Virus record (IMG/VR): IMGVR_UViG_3300025870_000089
Location: 1 to 21,535 of that record
Strand: one strand, 5' to 3'
Length of the DNA: 21,535 nt
Source: a virus
Shown here: positions 12,410 through 17,883 of the stretch, in pieces
How the letters are laid out: each line of letters starts with the position of its first letter
Numbering within the stretch: the stretch's first letter is position 1
The notes under the pieces: model-generated
The model's database searches: none
The model's input: only the letters and a program-made list of their open reading frames with translations
Told to the model about the DNA's origin: nothing
Translations under genes and position numbers: made by a program

Positions 12410-13252
12410 ATGATTGAGAGAATGACAGGCTTTCCTCAGTGTAGGGTAGTCAATGTAAAAGAAGCTGCCGATCGTCGAGAATACATGGCAGGAGAATTTG
12501 CCAAATTGGGCATTACTGACTATGAGATTTATCAGTATGAACGCTGGGAAAATTCCGATGTGAAAGTGACTGGAGATCAAGCGGTATTAGATATGTTACC
12601 CCTTGGGGCTACTACTTCTCACCTACTTACAATCAAGCGTTGGTATGAAGAGTCCGACGAAGATATGGTTGCAATTTTTGAAGATGACGCCGATTTCGAA
12701 GTCACCAAGAAATGGCCTTTTCGATTCGATCAGCTACTTGAGAGATTCGGACCTCTATGGGATGGTATACAGCTTTGTGTGATGCACGAAGGTTGGGCTG
12801 TAATGTATCCTCGGCATCGAAATGGATTTGATCATGGTCTGCAATGTTATATTATCAAAAGACATTATGCCAAAAAGATCATCGATTACTACTTTACCGA
12901 TGATAATACGATTCATTTTAAAATGCCCTTTATCATAAAACAAGGACCACCGGCTGATGGGCCTCGGTCTGGCACATATGAAAGATGGGAAGCTACCATT
13001 GAGAATACGGTCTTTGGTCTAGGTTACTTCTACATTTATCCAATCATCAACCACAACGTCCCGAGATTTCAGACGATAGATCCAGTTCGACGATCGCGAA
13101 AAGATCTCGAGCATGTAGCACAGAGATCCTATGATTACGTGAATAGCTGGTGGGAAAGAGTCGGGCAACATTCAACATTAGATCAATTATTTGATTATGA
13201 ACATTGTTGCCCGAAAACTCAGAACTATGGCAATGTAATGCCTATAGGCTAA
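12410..13252 (+). CDS. GT25-like glycosyltransferase
   Basis: A 280-residue protein with the organisation of family 25 (LPS beta-galactosyltransferase-like) enzymes. The N-terminal VVNVKEAADRREYMAGEFAKLGI (13-35) corresponds to the nucleotide-sugar binding start, and AIFEDDADFE (88-97) contains the metal-binding acidic DxD-type motif. QCYIIKRHYAKKIIDYY and the ENTVFG--YFYIYPIINHNVPRF region are also in line with the family. It would transfer a sugar from a nucleotide donor to a lipopolysaccharide or protein glycan. It begins 2 bp after the FkbM stop and is the last gene of the rightward operon. Its end is 1 bp from the convergent end of the EF-hand gene, with no terminator visible between them. 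Confidence 0.78.
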   Translation: MIERMTGFPQCRVVNVKEAADRREYMAGEFAKLGITDYEIYQYERWENSDVKVTGDQAVLDMLPLGATTSHLLTIKRWYEESDEDMVAIFEDDADFEVTKKWPFRFDQLLERFGPLWDGIQLCVMHEGWAVMYPRHRNGFDHGLQCYIIKRHYAKKIIDYYFTDDNTIHFKMPFIIKQGPPADGPRSGTYERWEATIENTVFGLGYFYIYPIINHNVPRFQTIDPVRRSRKDLEHVAQRSYDYVNSWWERVGQHSTLDQLFDYEHCCPKTQNYGNVMPIG

Positions 13253-13253
13253 G

Positions 13254-13577
13254 TTATTTCTTTGAAGCGAATGCCTGTCCGCCGAAGAAAGCAGCAACGA
13301 TTGCAGCTACTGACACGAAATAGGTTGCAGCCATGTCACCAAGGATTTTCGAAGCCTGATCCAGACCCACGAATGTAGCAAGTACCACAGCAAATGGATA
13401 GAGAAGCATACCGAACAAGGCAAACCATGCCATTGATCTCTGTGCATCTCTCATTGCATCTGCATCTTCAAGTTCTTTTCGCTTGAACTCTAAATACATT
13501 TGCTCTTCTACGTCAGTTACCTTACCATCACCGTTGGTGTCAGCTGGGTGGTACGTCTTATTTTCTTCTTCTGCCAT
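13254..13577 (-). CDS. EF-hand membrane protein, possible holin-like protein
   Basis: A 107-residue protein with three parts. A cytoplasmic-looking N-terminus carries a canonical Ca-binding EF-hand loop DTNGDGKVTDVE (residues 13-24, with D13, N15, D17, K19, T21 and E24 in the usual places). A charged helix FKRKELEDADAMRDAQRSMAW follows, and then two membrane segments (about 50-70 and 82-102) ending in KK. Proteins of this layout occur widely in marine T4-like phages, usually annotated as hypothetical or EF-hand protein. A holin role is possible given two helices and the lipase gene in the same operon, but unproven. AAGGAA precedes the ATG. It is the last gene of the minus-strand cluster. Confidence 0.75.
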   Translation of the reverse strand: MAEEENKTYHPADTNGDGKVTDVEEQMYLEFKRKELEDADAMRDAQRSMAWFALFGMLLYPFAVVLATFVGLDQASKILGDMAATYFVSVAAIVAAFFGGQAFASKK

Positions 13578-13588
13578 TGAATAATTCC

Positions 13589-13792
13589 TTATAATTTTAT
13601 TGATAAAACAATGAGTATAGCGATCAATAATATATTAGTCATCAAAATTTCCAATGCCAAAATTGTATGGTACCAAATCCACCGAGTCTTATAAGCGTTT
13701 TCGATGCTGACATCGGAAGGATCTGTATCGTCCTTCATGACATCTATCGTTTCTTTTTCGGGAGGATGAATCCCCCAAAATTTCCATTTCAT
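13589..13792 (-). CDS. Small tail-anchored membrane protein (67 aa)
   Basis: From ATG at 13792, 7 bp after the upstream stop and preceded by AAAGG, to the stop at 13589. An upstream in-frame ATG at 13843 lies inside the previous gene and lacks a ribosome-binding site. The product starts MKWKFWGIHPPEKETIDVMK, has an acidic middle DDTDPSDVSIENAYK and ends with a long hydrophobic run LALEILMTNILLIAILIVLSIKL, a C-terminal membrane anchor. I do not recognise a family. Together with the EF-hand gene downstream it makes two membrane proteins in this late-looking cluster. Confidence 0.65.
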   Translation of the reverse strand: MKWKFWGIHPPEKETIDVMKDDTDPSDVSIENAYKTRWIWYHTILALEILMTNILLIAILIVLSIKL

Positions 13793-13799
13793 TTGGCCT

Positions 13800-14000
13800 T
13801 TACTTACTCTCCATGCTATTTTTCTTTTCTTGAATTTCAGCACGTCGGATCTTTACTAATTTGCCGATCTCGCCCAAGTGCTTACGAGCTCTTGTTGCTG
13901 AAGCCTTAATACCTTTCTGTTCGAACTTAGCCTCTTCCATTAAGTAGTTGCTATAGTGATTCATAATCTCGCGATGAGTTTCTGTTTCGTCTTCTGACAT
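13800..14000 (-). CDS. Histone H1-like (Hc1-type) small basic protein
   Basis: A 66-residue helical protein with an acidic start (MSEDETETHREIM) and a basic core KGIKASATRARKHLGEIGKLVKIRRAEIQEKK (29-60). The alternation KASxTRARKxLxEIxKLxKxIRxEI resembles bacterial Hc1 histone-like proteins, which condense DNA, and short phage proteins of the same pattern. A DNA-associated or virion-internal role is therefore an inference from similarity. The ATG shares one base with the preceding stop (TAATG). It is too short to contain another domain. Confidence 0.65.
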   Translation of the reverse strand: MSEDETETHREIMNHYSNYLMEEAKFEQKGIKASATRARKHLGEIGKLVKIRRAEIQEKKNSMESK

Positions 14001-14212
14001 TATTTCTTCTCCAGCTTTGTTATTCTTTTTTCTAGTTTACGGATTTTATCATCAAGCTCAGTTGCACCACCAGGAGCAACAGGCGGATGAGTCCACTCTT
14101 CTAACCTTCTGAGTCTTTCGTTGACATTTAGACCAAGTTTCCAATCCCATGAGGGGTCGAACATACCCATGATTAATACTTTAGCTCTTGCTATTCTTTC
14201 CTTGATGTTCAT
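14000..14212 (-). CDS. Small coiled-coil protein (70 aa)
   Basis: The start at 14212 (MNIKERIARAKVLIMGMFDP) is preferred to an ATG at 14269 deep within the lipase gene, although its Shine-Dalgarno is weak (GAG). The protein continues SWDWKLGLNVNERLRRLEEWTHPPVAPGGATE and ends with a heptad-like coiled coil LDDKIRKLEKRITKLEKK. Two helical stretches separated by a Pro/Gly linker suggest an oligomerising adaptor. I do not recognise the family. It overlaps the end of the lipase gene by 32 bases and the start of the H1-like gene by one, so all three are translated from one transcript. Confidence 0.62.
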   Translation of the reverse strand: MNIKERIARAKVLIMGMFDPSWDWKLGLNVNERLRRLEEWTHPPVAPGGATELDDKIRKLEKRITKLEKK

Positions 14213-14978
14213 AATTACTCGCTGTATATTGACAATAATAATTTGTACCGTGATCGTACAGTCCATCAAAGACTTGACCCTTTTTAAGAGCTGTCCATTT
14301 GCCCTTCAATTTATCCAGCCGATCTTCCCAGAAGGTAAACTTTCTTAAGATGCCAGAGTAATTAAAGTACATACATTCACCGTGGTGTCGGTAACCCATC
14401 CACATGAAAGGAACTGTAGGAACGATGTCGTTGTTGTTAACAAACCTATAATGGGTCAGGTCTTTAATTGCGTTGACAAATTTCTTATTGCCAACACGGG
14501 GTGAACCAAATGTATAGAGAGAATGTACTCTGTCTTTTAATCTGGAAGCTGCCAGTGTGGCCATTGCCCCACCGAGCGAATGGCCACACATGGTCAACTT
14601 TTTAGAGGCGTGAGTTTTTGAAGAAACTGTTTTAAGAATACTTCCCCAAATCTTATCCACCTCGGTTTGGAAGCCATCGTGAACAAGTCCCCCAACTTCT
14701 CCACGATCCGGCCAGGCATTAAGATCTGCTTTGAGATCACTAATTTCTGTTGGCTCGGTGCCCCTAAAGCAAAGAACAATATATTCTTTGTTCCAAACTG
14801 CATAGGCTTGAGCTCCATCCTTTTCGAAAAATTTCGATCCGGTGAAACCTTCTGCCTTATAGATTGGTTTTGCTACATCGGGATCTTCATATGCTGCCGC
14901 GGCTAATTTTGCATGTAATTGTCCCAACCAACTGGTAACTACATGTTTTTCGTATTGTCTCGCAGCTTCATTCAGCAT
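14181..14978 (-). CDS. Class 3 lipase (alpha/beta hydrolase)
   Basis: A 265-residue alpha/beta hydrolase of the class 3 lipase type, which hydrolyses acylglycerols or phospholipids. The nucleophile elbow GHSLGGAMA (132-140) gives S134. LCFRGTE (69-75) is the family strand near the oxyanion hole. TFGSPRVGN (157-165) is the following conserved strand. Asp184 in NNNDIVPTVP and His243 in DGLYDHGTNYY complete a plausible triad. There is no signal peptide, so it would act inside the cell or after lysis. A GGGGGG run precedes the ATG and a late promoter lies just upstream, so it heads the minus-strand cluster. Its job may be membrane damage at lysis or a virion role, which are guesses. Confidence 0.88.
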   Translation of the reverse strand: MLNEAARQYEKHVVTSWLGQLHAKLAAAAYEDPDVAKPIYKAEGFTGSKFFEKDGAQAYAVWNKEYIVLCFRGTEPTEISDLKADLNAWPDRGEVGGLVHDGFQTEVDKIWGSILKTVSSKTHASKKLTMCGHSLGGAMATLAASRLKDRVHSLYTFGSPRVGNKKFVNAIKDLTHYRFVNNNDIVPTVPFMWMGYRHHGECMYFNYSGILRKFTFWEDRLDKLKGKWTALKKGQVFDGLYDHGTNYYCQYTASNYEHQGKNSKS

Positions 14979-15008
14979 ATAAACCCCCCTTATTATTTGA
15001 ATTTTAAT

Positions 15009-15016
15009 TATTTATA
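15009..15016 (-). promoter_or_regulatory. Late promoter box for the lipase cluster
   Basis: A perfect TATAAATA on the minus strand that shares 2 bp with the plus-strand box at 15015-15022. The predicted start near 15003 gives the lipase mRNA a leader of about 25 nt. Confidence 0.8.
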
Positions 15017-15022
15017 TAAATA
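15015..15022 (+). promoter_or_regulatory. Late promoter box for the heme oxygenase operon
   Basis: A perfect TATAAATA on the plus strand. Initiation about 6 bp past the box, near 15028, would make the whole GC-rich leader upstream of the heme oxygenase gene part of its mRNA. Confidence 0.8.
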
Positions 15023-15026
15023 AATT

Positions 15027-15092
15027 CACTCGAGGCAGTCGCAGCCTCGCTACAGGGTGTGGCCCCAGCCCTGCTACCGAACCGGGGCACTA
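15027..15092 (+). ncRNA. Structured 5' leader, possible riboswitch or pseudoknot
   Basis: GC-rich in an otherwise AT-rich region. Hairpin 1 is CGAGGC (15031-15036)/GCCTCG (15044-15049) around a 7-base loop. Hairpin 2 is CAGGGT (15053-15058)/GCCCTG (15068-15073), with one T-G pair. The loop of hairpin 2 contains GCCCC (15062-15066), which can pair with GGGGC (15084-15088), making an H-type pseudoknot. The element ends about 10 bases before the ribosome-binding site GAGAGGG of the heme oxygenase gene. Riboswitches of the SAM-II/SAM-V or preQ1 types have this kind of fold, but I cannot match it to a family by eye. Confidence 0.55.
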
Positions 15093-15110
15093 ATAATAAT
15101 GAGAGGGAAT

Positions 15111-15659
15111 ATGGCTACCAGTCTAAAACAATTAACCCAGAAACACCACGATATGGCCGAACAATCAAGGTTCGCCGGTATGTTGATTAGTGGAGATATT
15201 ACTCCTGTCGCATATCAATATTATTTAAAATCACAATATGAAATTTACCGGGCACTTGAGGAACGTGTACATCTAGCACAAGAACTCACCGGTGTCTTTA
15301 GGGCAGACAAGATCCTGGCCGATTTGTGTGAATTAGAAGAGTCCTACAACTTAACATGGATTTCTGAAAACCTAAGATCTGTTGATGACTACATCGATCA
15401 TATTTTAAGCCTAGAAGATAACGACGATCTAATGGCCCACCTTTATGTAAGACATTTCGGCGATATGCACGGTGGTCAGATTATTAAAAAGAGAGTACCA
15501 GGCTCGGGTTCAATGTATGAATTTGAGAATAGACGAGAATTGATTTCTGGTATTCGAGAATTGTTGTACGATGATATGGTCGATGAGGCAATTATTTGCT
15601 TTGAATACGCAACAAAATTATTTGGGGAATTAGATACAATTTTCTCAACAACTGATTAA
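15111..15659 (+). CDS. Heme oxygenase
   Basis: A 182-residue heme oxygenase that would open heme to biliverdin, iron and CO using electrons from ferredoxin or another reductant. The proximal heme ligand is His13 in KHHDMAE, matching the H-x-x-A-E pattern of the family. The distal helix is HFGDMHGGQIIKK, with the flexible GD--GG (117-122). YYLKSQYEIYRALEE (37-51) is also typical. The start at 15111 is preferred because GAGAGGG lies just upstream; an ATG at 15099 would include that site. It is shorter than cyanobacterial HO1 (about 240) and nearer small bacterial HemO proteins. The bilin reductase gene follows after 14 bp, so biliverdin is the shared intermediate. Confidence 0.93.
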   Translation: MATSLKQLTQKHHDMAEQSRFAGMLISGDITPVAYQYYLKSQYEIYRALEERVHLAQELTGVFRADKILADLCELEESYNLTWISENLRSVDDYIDHILSLEDNDDLMAHLYVRHFGDMHGGQIIKKRVPGSGSMYEFENRRELISGIRELLYDDMVDEAIICFEYATKLFGELDTIFSTTD

Positions 15660-15673
15660 CCACAGGATACATT

Positions 15674-16366
15674 ATGGATACACCATTACTGAATAGACTG
15701 CGAGAGCTGTCGGCCGATATTATTAAACTATTCGACAATCATTTAGAATCATTTGATAACGAAAAGCATGTCAATGAGTTTGAAGGTTGGACAGATCTCT
15801 TTTGGCGATCTGATTCCATTCGTAAGGCACACCTAAAAATAATTGAGCCATTGCCAGGCAAGCCAAAACTCTGGTTGATACACATTAATGTCTTCCCAGA
15901 TGCCTCATTACATTACCCTATCTTGGGGCTCGATGTTGTTGCAGGTCCGAATAAAATCAGTGGTTCTTTTTTTGATTTCTCTCCCGTGTCTCACGATACG
16001 CACCCCATTGTTACCACATTTGGTCTTGCCACCAGAGATTTGGTATGGAAGAAAGAACGAGAGCTACCCGATTGGGCCAAAGAGATATTTTCACCTCATA
16101 TGGTTGCAGCAGGAAATATTCGTGAGGGTGAAGAAACAGAGCAGTTTTGTGAGCATGCATTAAAATTGATTTCTTACTATCTTTCAGAAGTCCAACATGG
16201 GGCTCTTTGGAAGAATGGTGTTGATCATTTGGATTGGCATAATAATTACTGTGTTAATCAGAAAAAGAATAAGCAGCTCTGGAACTCACTTAGGGCAATG
16301 AACCTAGACGAAGGTAAGATAGAGCAATATGTCAATGATGTATTGTTTGAGGAGATCGATCCTTAA
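15674..16366 (+). CDS. Ferredoxin-dependent bilin reductase, PcyA/PcyX-like
   Basis: A 230-residue reductase that would take biliverdin from the adjacent heme oxygenase and reduce it in ferredoxin-dependent steps. The core LGLDVVAGPNKISGSFFDFSP aligns with [21 protein letters not shown] of Synechocystis PcyA; RELPDWAKEIFS with RELPPWGEIFS; and NYCVNQKKNK with HYCQQQQKND. By this alignment the catalytic pair H88/D105 of PcyA is H70/D87 here and N219 is N199. Glu76 of PcyA, needed for D-ring exovinyl reduction, is replaced by K55 (RKAHLK against RKMHLE). That would fit phycoerythrobilin production as reported for the oceanic phage enzyme PcyX, rather than phycocyanobilin. CAGGAT precedes the ATG. 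No ferredoxin gene is seen in the window, so electrons would come from the host. Confidence 0.9.
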   Translation: MDTPLLNRLRELSADIIKLFDNHLESFDNEKHVNEFEGWTDLFWRSDSIRKAHLKIIEPLPGKPKLWLIHINVFPDASLHYPILGLDVVAGPNKISGSFFDFSPVSHDTHPIVTTFGLATRDLVWKKERELPDWAKEIFSPHMVAAGNIREGEETEQFCEHALKLISYYLSEVQHGALWKNGVDHLDWHNNYCVNQKKNKQLWNSLRAMNLDEGKIEQYVNDVLFEEIDP

Positions 16367-16463
16367 CACATTCCGCTATGTAATATATTGTATGACAAAA
16401 ATAAATGGAAGAAATAACGCATTCTGACGATCTAGCTGTATATATATTATCGTAAAATGAAAG

Positions 16464-16484
16464 ATTGTTACAAAAGGTAACAAT
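16464..16484. repeat. Perfect short palindrome in the gap after the bilin reductase
   Basis: ATTGTTAC and GTAACAAT (8 bp each) flank the 5-base loop AAAAG. No T-tract follows on either strand, so it is not a typical terminator. It may be an operator or an mRNA end-stabilising hairpin. The remainder of 16367-16534 holds nothing I can name. Confidence 0.5.
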
Positions 16485-16534
16485 AAACTATCTTTTACAC
16501 CTTAAATCCCCCAAATGAAAGGAGTTTTTCTGAG

Positions 16535-16600
16535 ATGAAAAATTTGATTATAGCGAACCACCGAATGGAGCAGGAGGGTCATGAACAACCTTCTGTCTAA
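16535..16600 (+). CDS. Possible 21-residue peptide gene
   Basis: ATG at 16535 to TAA at 16600, encoding MKNLIIANHRMEQEGHEQPS followed by V. AAAGGAG lies 11 bases before the start, and the frame overlaps the next gene by 20 bases. It could be a leader that couples ribosomes onto the following membrane-protein gene, or a chance frame. Confidence 0.3.
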   Translation: MKNLIIANHRMEQEGHEQPSV

Positions 16601-16715
16601 CTTCCGCAACAATGGTAAATTATGTTTGTTCTGTGATGCAGTGTACCTCACAACAGCAGTAACCTTGCCTATAGCCCTACCCTTTATTATCATAGCAATG
16701 ACAGTGTCACAATGA
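16581..16715 (+). CDS. Tiny membrane protein (44 aa)
   Basis: ATG at 16581 with AGGAGGG immediately upstream, ending at TGA 16715 in an ATGA overlap with the next gene. The product begins MNNLLSNFRNNGKLCLFCDA and continues with a hydrophobic run VYLTTAVTLPIALPFIIIAMTV. One membrane segment is likely. There is a CLFC cysteine pair before it. I do not recognise the family. The strong ribosome-binding site and the overlap with another small membrane gene support it as a real gene, but there is no homology evidence. Confidence 0.5.
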   Translation: MNNLLSNFRNNGKLCLFCDAVYLTTAVTLPIALPFIIIAMTVSQ

Positions 16716-16882
16716 TGAAAAAGCCCACGGATTCCAAAAAAGAAGATCGTATTGCTATCATAGCATTGTCTGTGATACTTATACTGTCGATCGCTGGTGG
16801 CTTGATGCCCCTTATAAGCCCCGCAAGTTATCAGATCCACCCGGAGTTGATGATGTACTCGATCCCGGTACCGATGTTGTAA
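16712..16882 (+). CDS. Tiny membrane protein (56 aa)
   Basis: ATG at 16712 (two in-frame ATGs in a row) to TAA at 16882. The N-terminus MMKKPTDSKKEDR is basic and polar, followed by a membrane segment IAIIALSVILILSIAGGLMPLI and an outward tail SPASYQIHPELMMYSIPVP. The layout is that of a single-pass protein with its N-terminus in the cytoplasm, or of a short signal anchor. It is translationally coupled by ATGA to the preceding gene. The promoter-terminator pair starting at 16890 follows directly, so this gene ends its transcription unit. Confidence 0.5.
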   Translation: MMKKPTDSKKEDRIAIIALSVILILSIAGGLMPLISPASYQIHPELMMYSIPVPML

Positions 16883-16889
16883 ATAACCC

Positions 16890-16918
16890 TTGACATAGTG
16901 GTAGCACTTTGATATAAT
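16890..16918 (+). promoter_or_regulatory. Consensus sigma70 promoter overlapping a terminator
   Basis: TTGACA (16890-16895), a 17-bp spacer ending in TGA, and TATAAT (16913-16918). The predicted start is near 16925, inside the 5' arm of the terminator stem at 16920-16929. Confidence 0.8.
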
Positions 16919-16919
16919 G

Positions 16920-16957
16920 ACGGTCTGAATGTGAGAATGTTCAGGCCGTTTTTTTTA
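16920..16957 (+). terminator. Rho-independent terminator before gene 33
   Basis: A 10-bp stem ACGGTCTGAA (16920-16929)/TTCAGGCCGT (16940-16949), with one T-G pair and a 10-base loop, followed by eight T residues. It would stop transcription coming from the bilin reductase and small membrane genes. Confidence 0.88.
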
Positions 16958-16970
16958 TTTGCGAAATTGG

Positions 16971-16999
16971 TTGACATTGTATGCATATCCTGATATAAT
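16971..16999 (+). promoter_or_regulatory. Consensus sigma70 promoter of the gp33-gp59-gp32 operon
   Basis: TTGACA (16971-16976), a 17-bp spacer ending in TGA, and TATAAT (16994-16999). A start near 17006 gives a leader of about 22 nt containing AAGGAGG (17016-17022) before the gene 33 ATG. Confidence 0.88.
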
Positions 17000-17027
17000 G
17001 TACTCTTCAAAAATCAAGGAGGTATTA

Positions 17028-17267
17028 ATGTCGGTTGTGAAAATGACCCCCGAAAAGATCCACCATGACATCTCAAACATGATTGCGCGCGGTGTTCCAT
17101 ACATCGATGCTCTCGTCCATTACGCCGAGAAAAACAATCTTGAGATCGAATCTATCGCTGACATCGTTAAGAAGTCTTCGATATTGAAAGAAAAAGTAAG
17201 AACTGAAGCTGTTGATTTGAGAATGGTAAAACAAGATGAGCCTAACATCACCGACCTATGTGAATGA
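17028..17267 (+). CDS. 33: gp33-like late-transcription coactivator
   Basis: A 79-residue protein that would link the gp55-bearing RNA polymerase to the sliding clamp at late promoters. The order 33-59-32 is that of T4, and the sequence shows the family features: GVPYIDALVHYAEKNNLEIESIADIVKKSSILKEKVRTEA (T4 has GMSYLEATTAFLEENSI...IIEKIQSEA) and a short acidic/hydrophobic tail ITDLCE, in the position of the clamp-binding C-terminus of T4 gp33 (TLDFLL). AAGGAGG is placed 5 bases before the ATG. T4 gp33 is 112 residues, so this one is a shorter form lacking the T4 N-terminal extension. It overlaps gene 59 by 32 bases. Confidence 0.88.
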   Translation: MSVVKMTPEKIHHDISNMIARGVPYIDALVHYAEKNNLEIESIADIVKKSSILKEKVRTEAVDLRMVKQDEPNITDLCE

Positions 17268-17838
17268 AACCTCATTTGAGGCCTACGTCAAATATCTTGC
17301 TTTAAAGAAGCATTTTACAACTGACGGTTACGATTTTCATAAATACAATGGTAAAGTTAGGGCTTCAATGGATTCATTTAGAGCCCGAAACGATGCATTC
17401 TTCTTTGCCAAACTGGCACAAAAAGAGGATTACATCAACAGAATTATGTCCAATATGTTGGTAAAACCCAACTGCTGGATAAAGGATATACTTGAACACG
17501 AAGGTGAACAAGTCTATGTAGATTGGAAACGAAAACAAGAGTCACTCTCTTACATTTTCAAGTCTGATCTGAAACAGCTTGATGAAAATTATCAAGCTAA
17601 TTTTGTATCACGCGATGGTCAACATCCAATTTTGATGACGACATATCTGCGGAAACAGATCTCAATAGAGACATTTACTCTATTAGTCCATTTCGCAAAT
17701 ATTTTTGATTATTGGGACAAAAAATTGGTTGACAAAATAGTTTCGCGTGATATAATAAGAACTGCTAGAAAGTATAAACCCTTTCTGGCTATTGATGAAA
17801 AGAAGTTCAAAGACATTGTCCGCGAACACTTTATTTGA
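17236..17838 (+). CDS. 59: gp59-like helicase loader
   Basis: The loader that places gp41 helicase on gp32-coated forked DNA. It has 200 residues (T4 gp59 has 217), mostly helical. Matches with T4 include the N-terminal YDFHKYNGKVRASMDSFRARNDAFFFAKLAQK (T4 YDVIKYNWCMRVSDAAYQKRRDKYFFQKLSEK) and the C-terminal part ISIETFTLLVHFANIFDYWD (T4 ISFETFILLDSFLNIIDKHD). The start at 17236 within gene 33 gives the usual length but has a poor Shine-Dalgarno, so translation probably depends on gp33. The neighbours gp33 and gp32 and the downstream uvsX and gp41 fit its role. A promoter-like sequence for gp32 lies near its 3' end. Confidence 0.92.
   Translation: MSLTSPTYVNETSFEAYVKYLALKKHFTTDGYDFHKYNGKVRASMDSFRARNDAFFFAKLAQKEDYINRIMSNMLVKPNCWIKDILEHEGEQVYVDWKRKQESLSYIFKSDLKQLDENYQANFVSRDGQHPILMTTYLRKQISIETFTLLVHFANIFDYWDKKLVDKIVSRDIIRTARKYKPFLAIDEKKFKDIVREHFI
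17729..17756 (+). promoter_or_regulatory. Probable internal promoter for gene 32
   Basis: TTGACA (17729-17734), a 16-bp spacer ending in TGA, and TATAAT (17751-17756) inside gene 59. It would give gene 32 its own transcript with a leader of about 120 nt. The same bases encode protein, but both hexamers and the TGA are perfect. Confidence 0.65.
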
Positions 17839-17883
17839 TATGAAATATATCGCATATAACGCTATACAAAGGAGAAACACAAT

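Noticed and set aside
15057-15659. Heme oxygenase starting at 15057 or 15099
   Set aside because: The first would translate the structured leader; the second would include the ribosome-binding site. The family N-terminus fits 15111.
16464-16484. Palindrome ATTGTTAC/GTAACAAT as a terminator
   Set aside because: The stem is AT-rich and no T-tract follows on either strand; listed only as a repeat.
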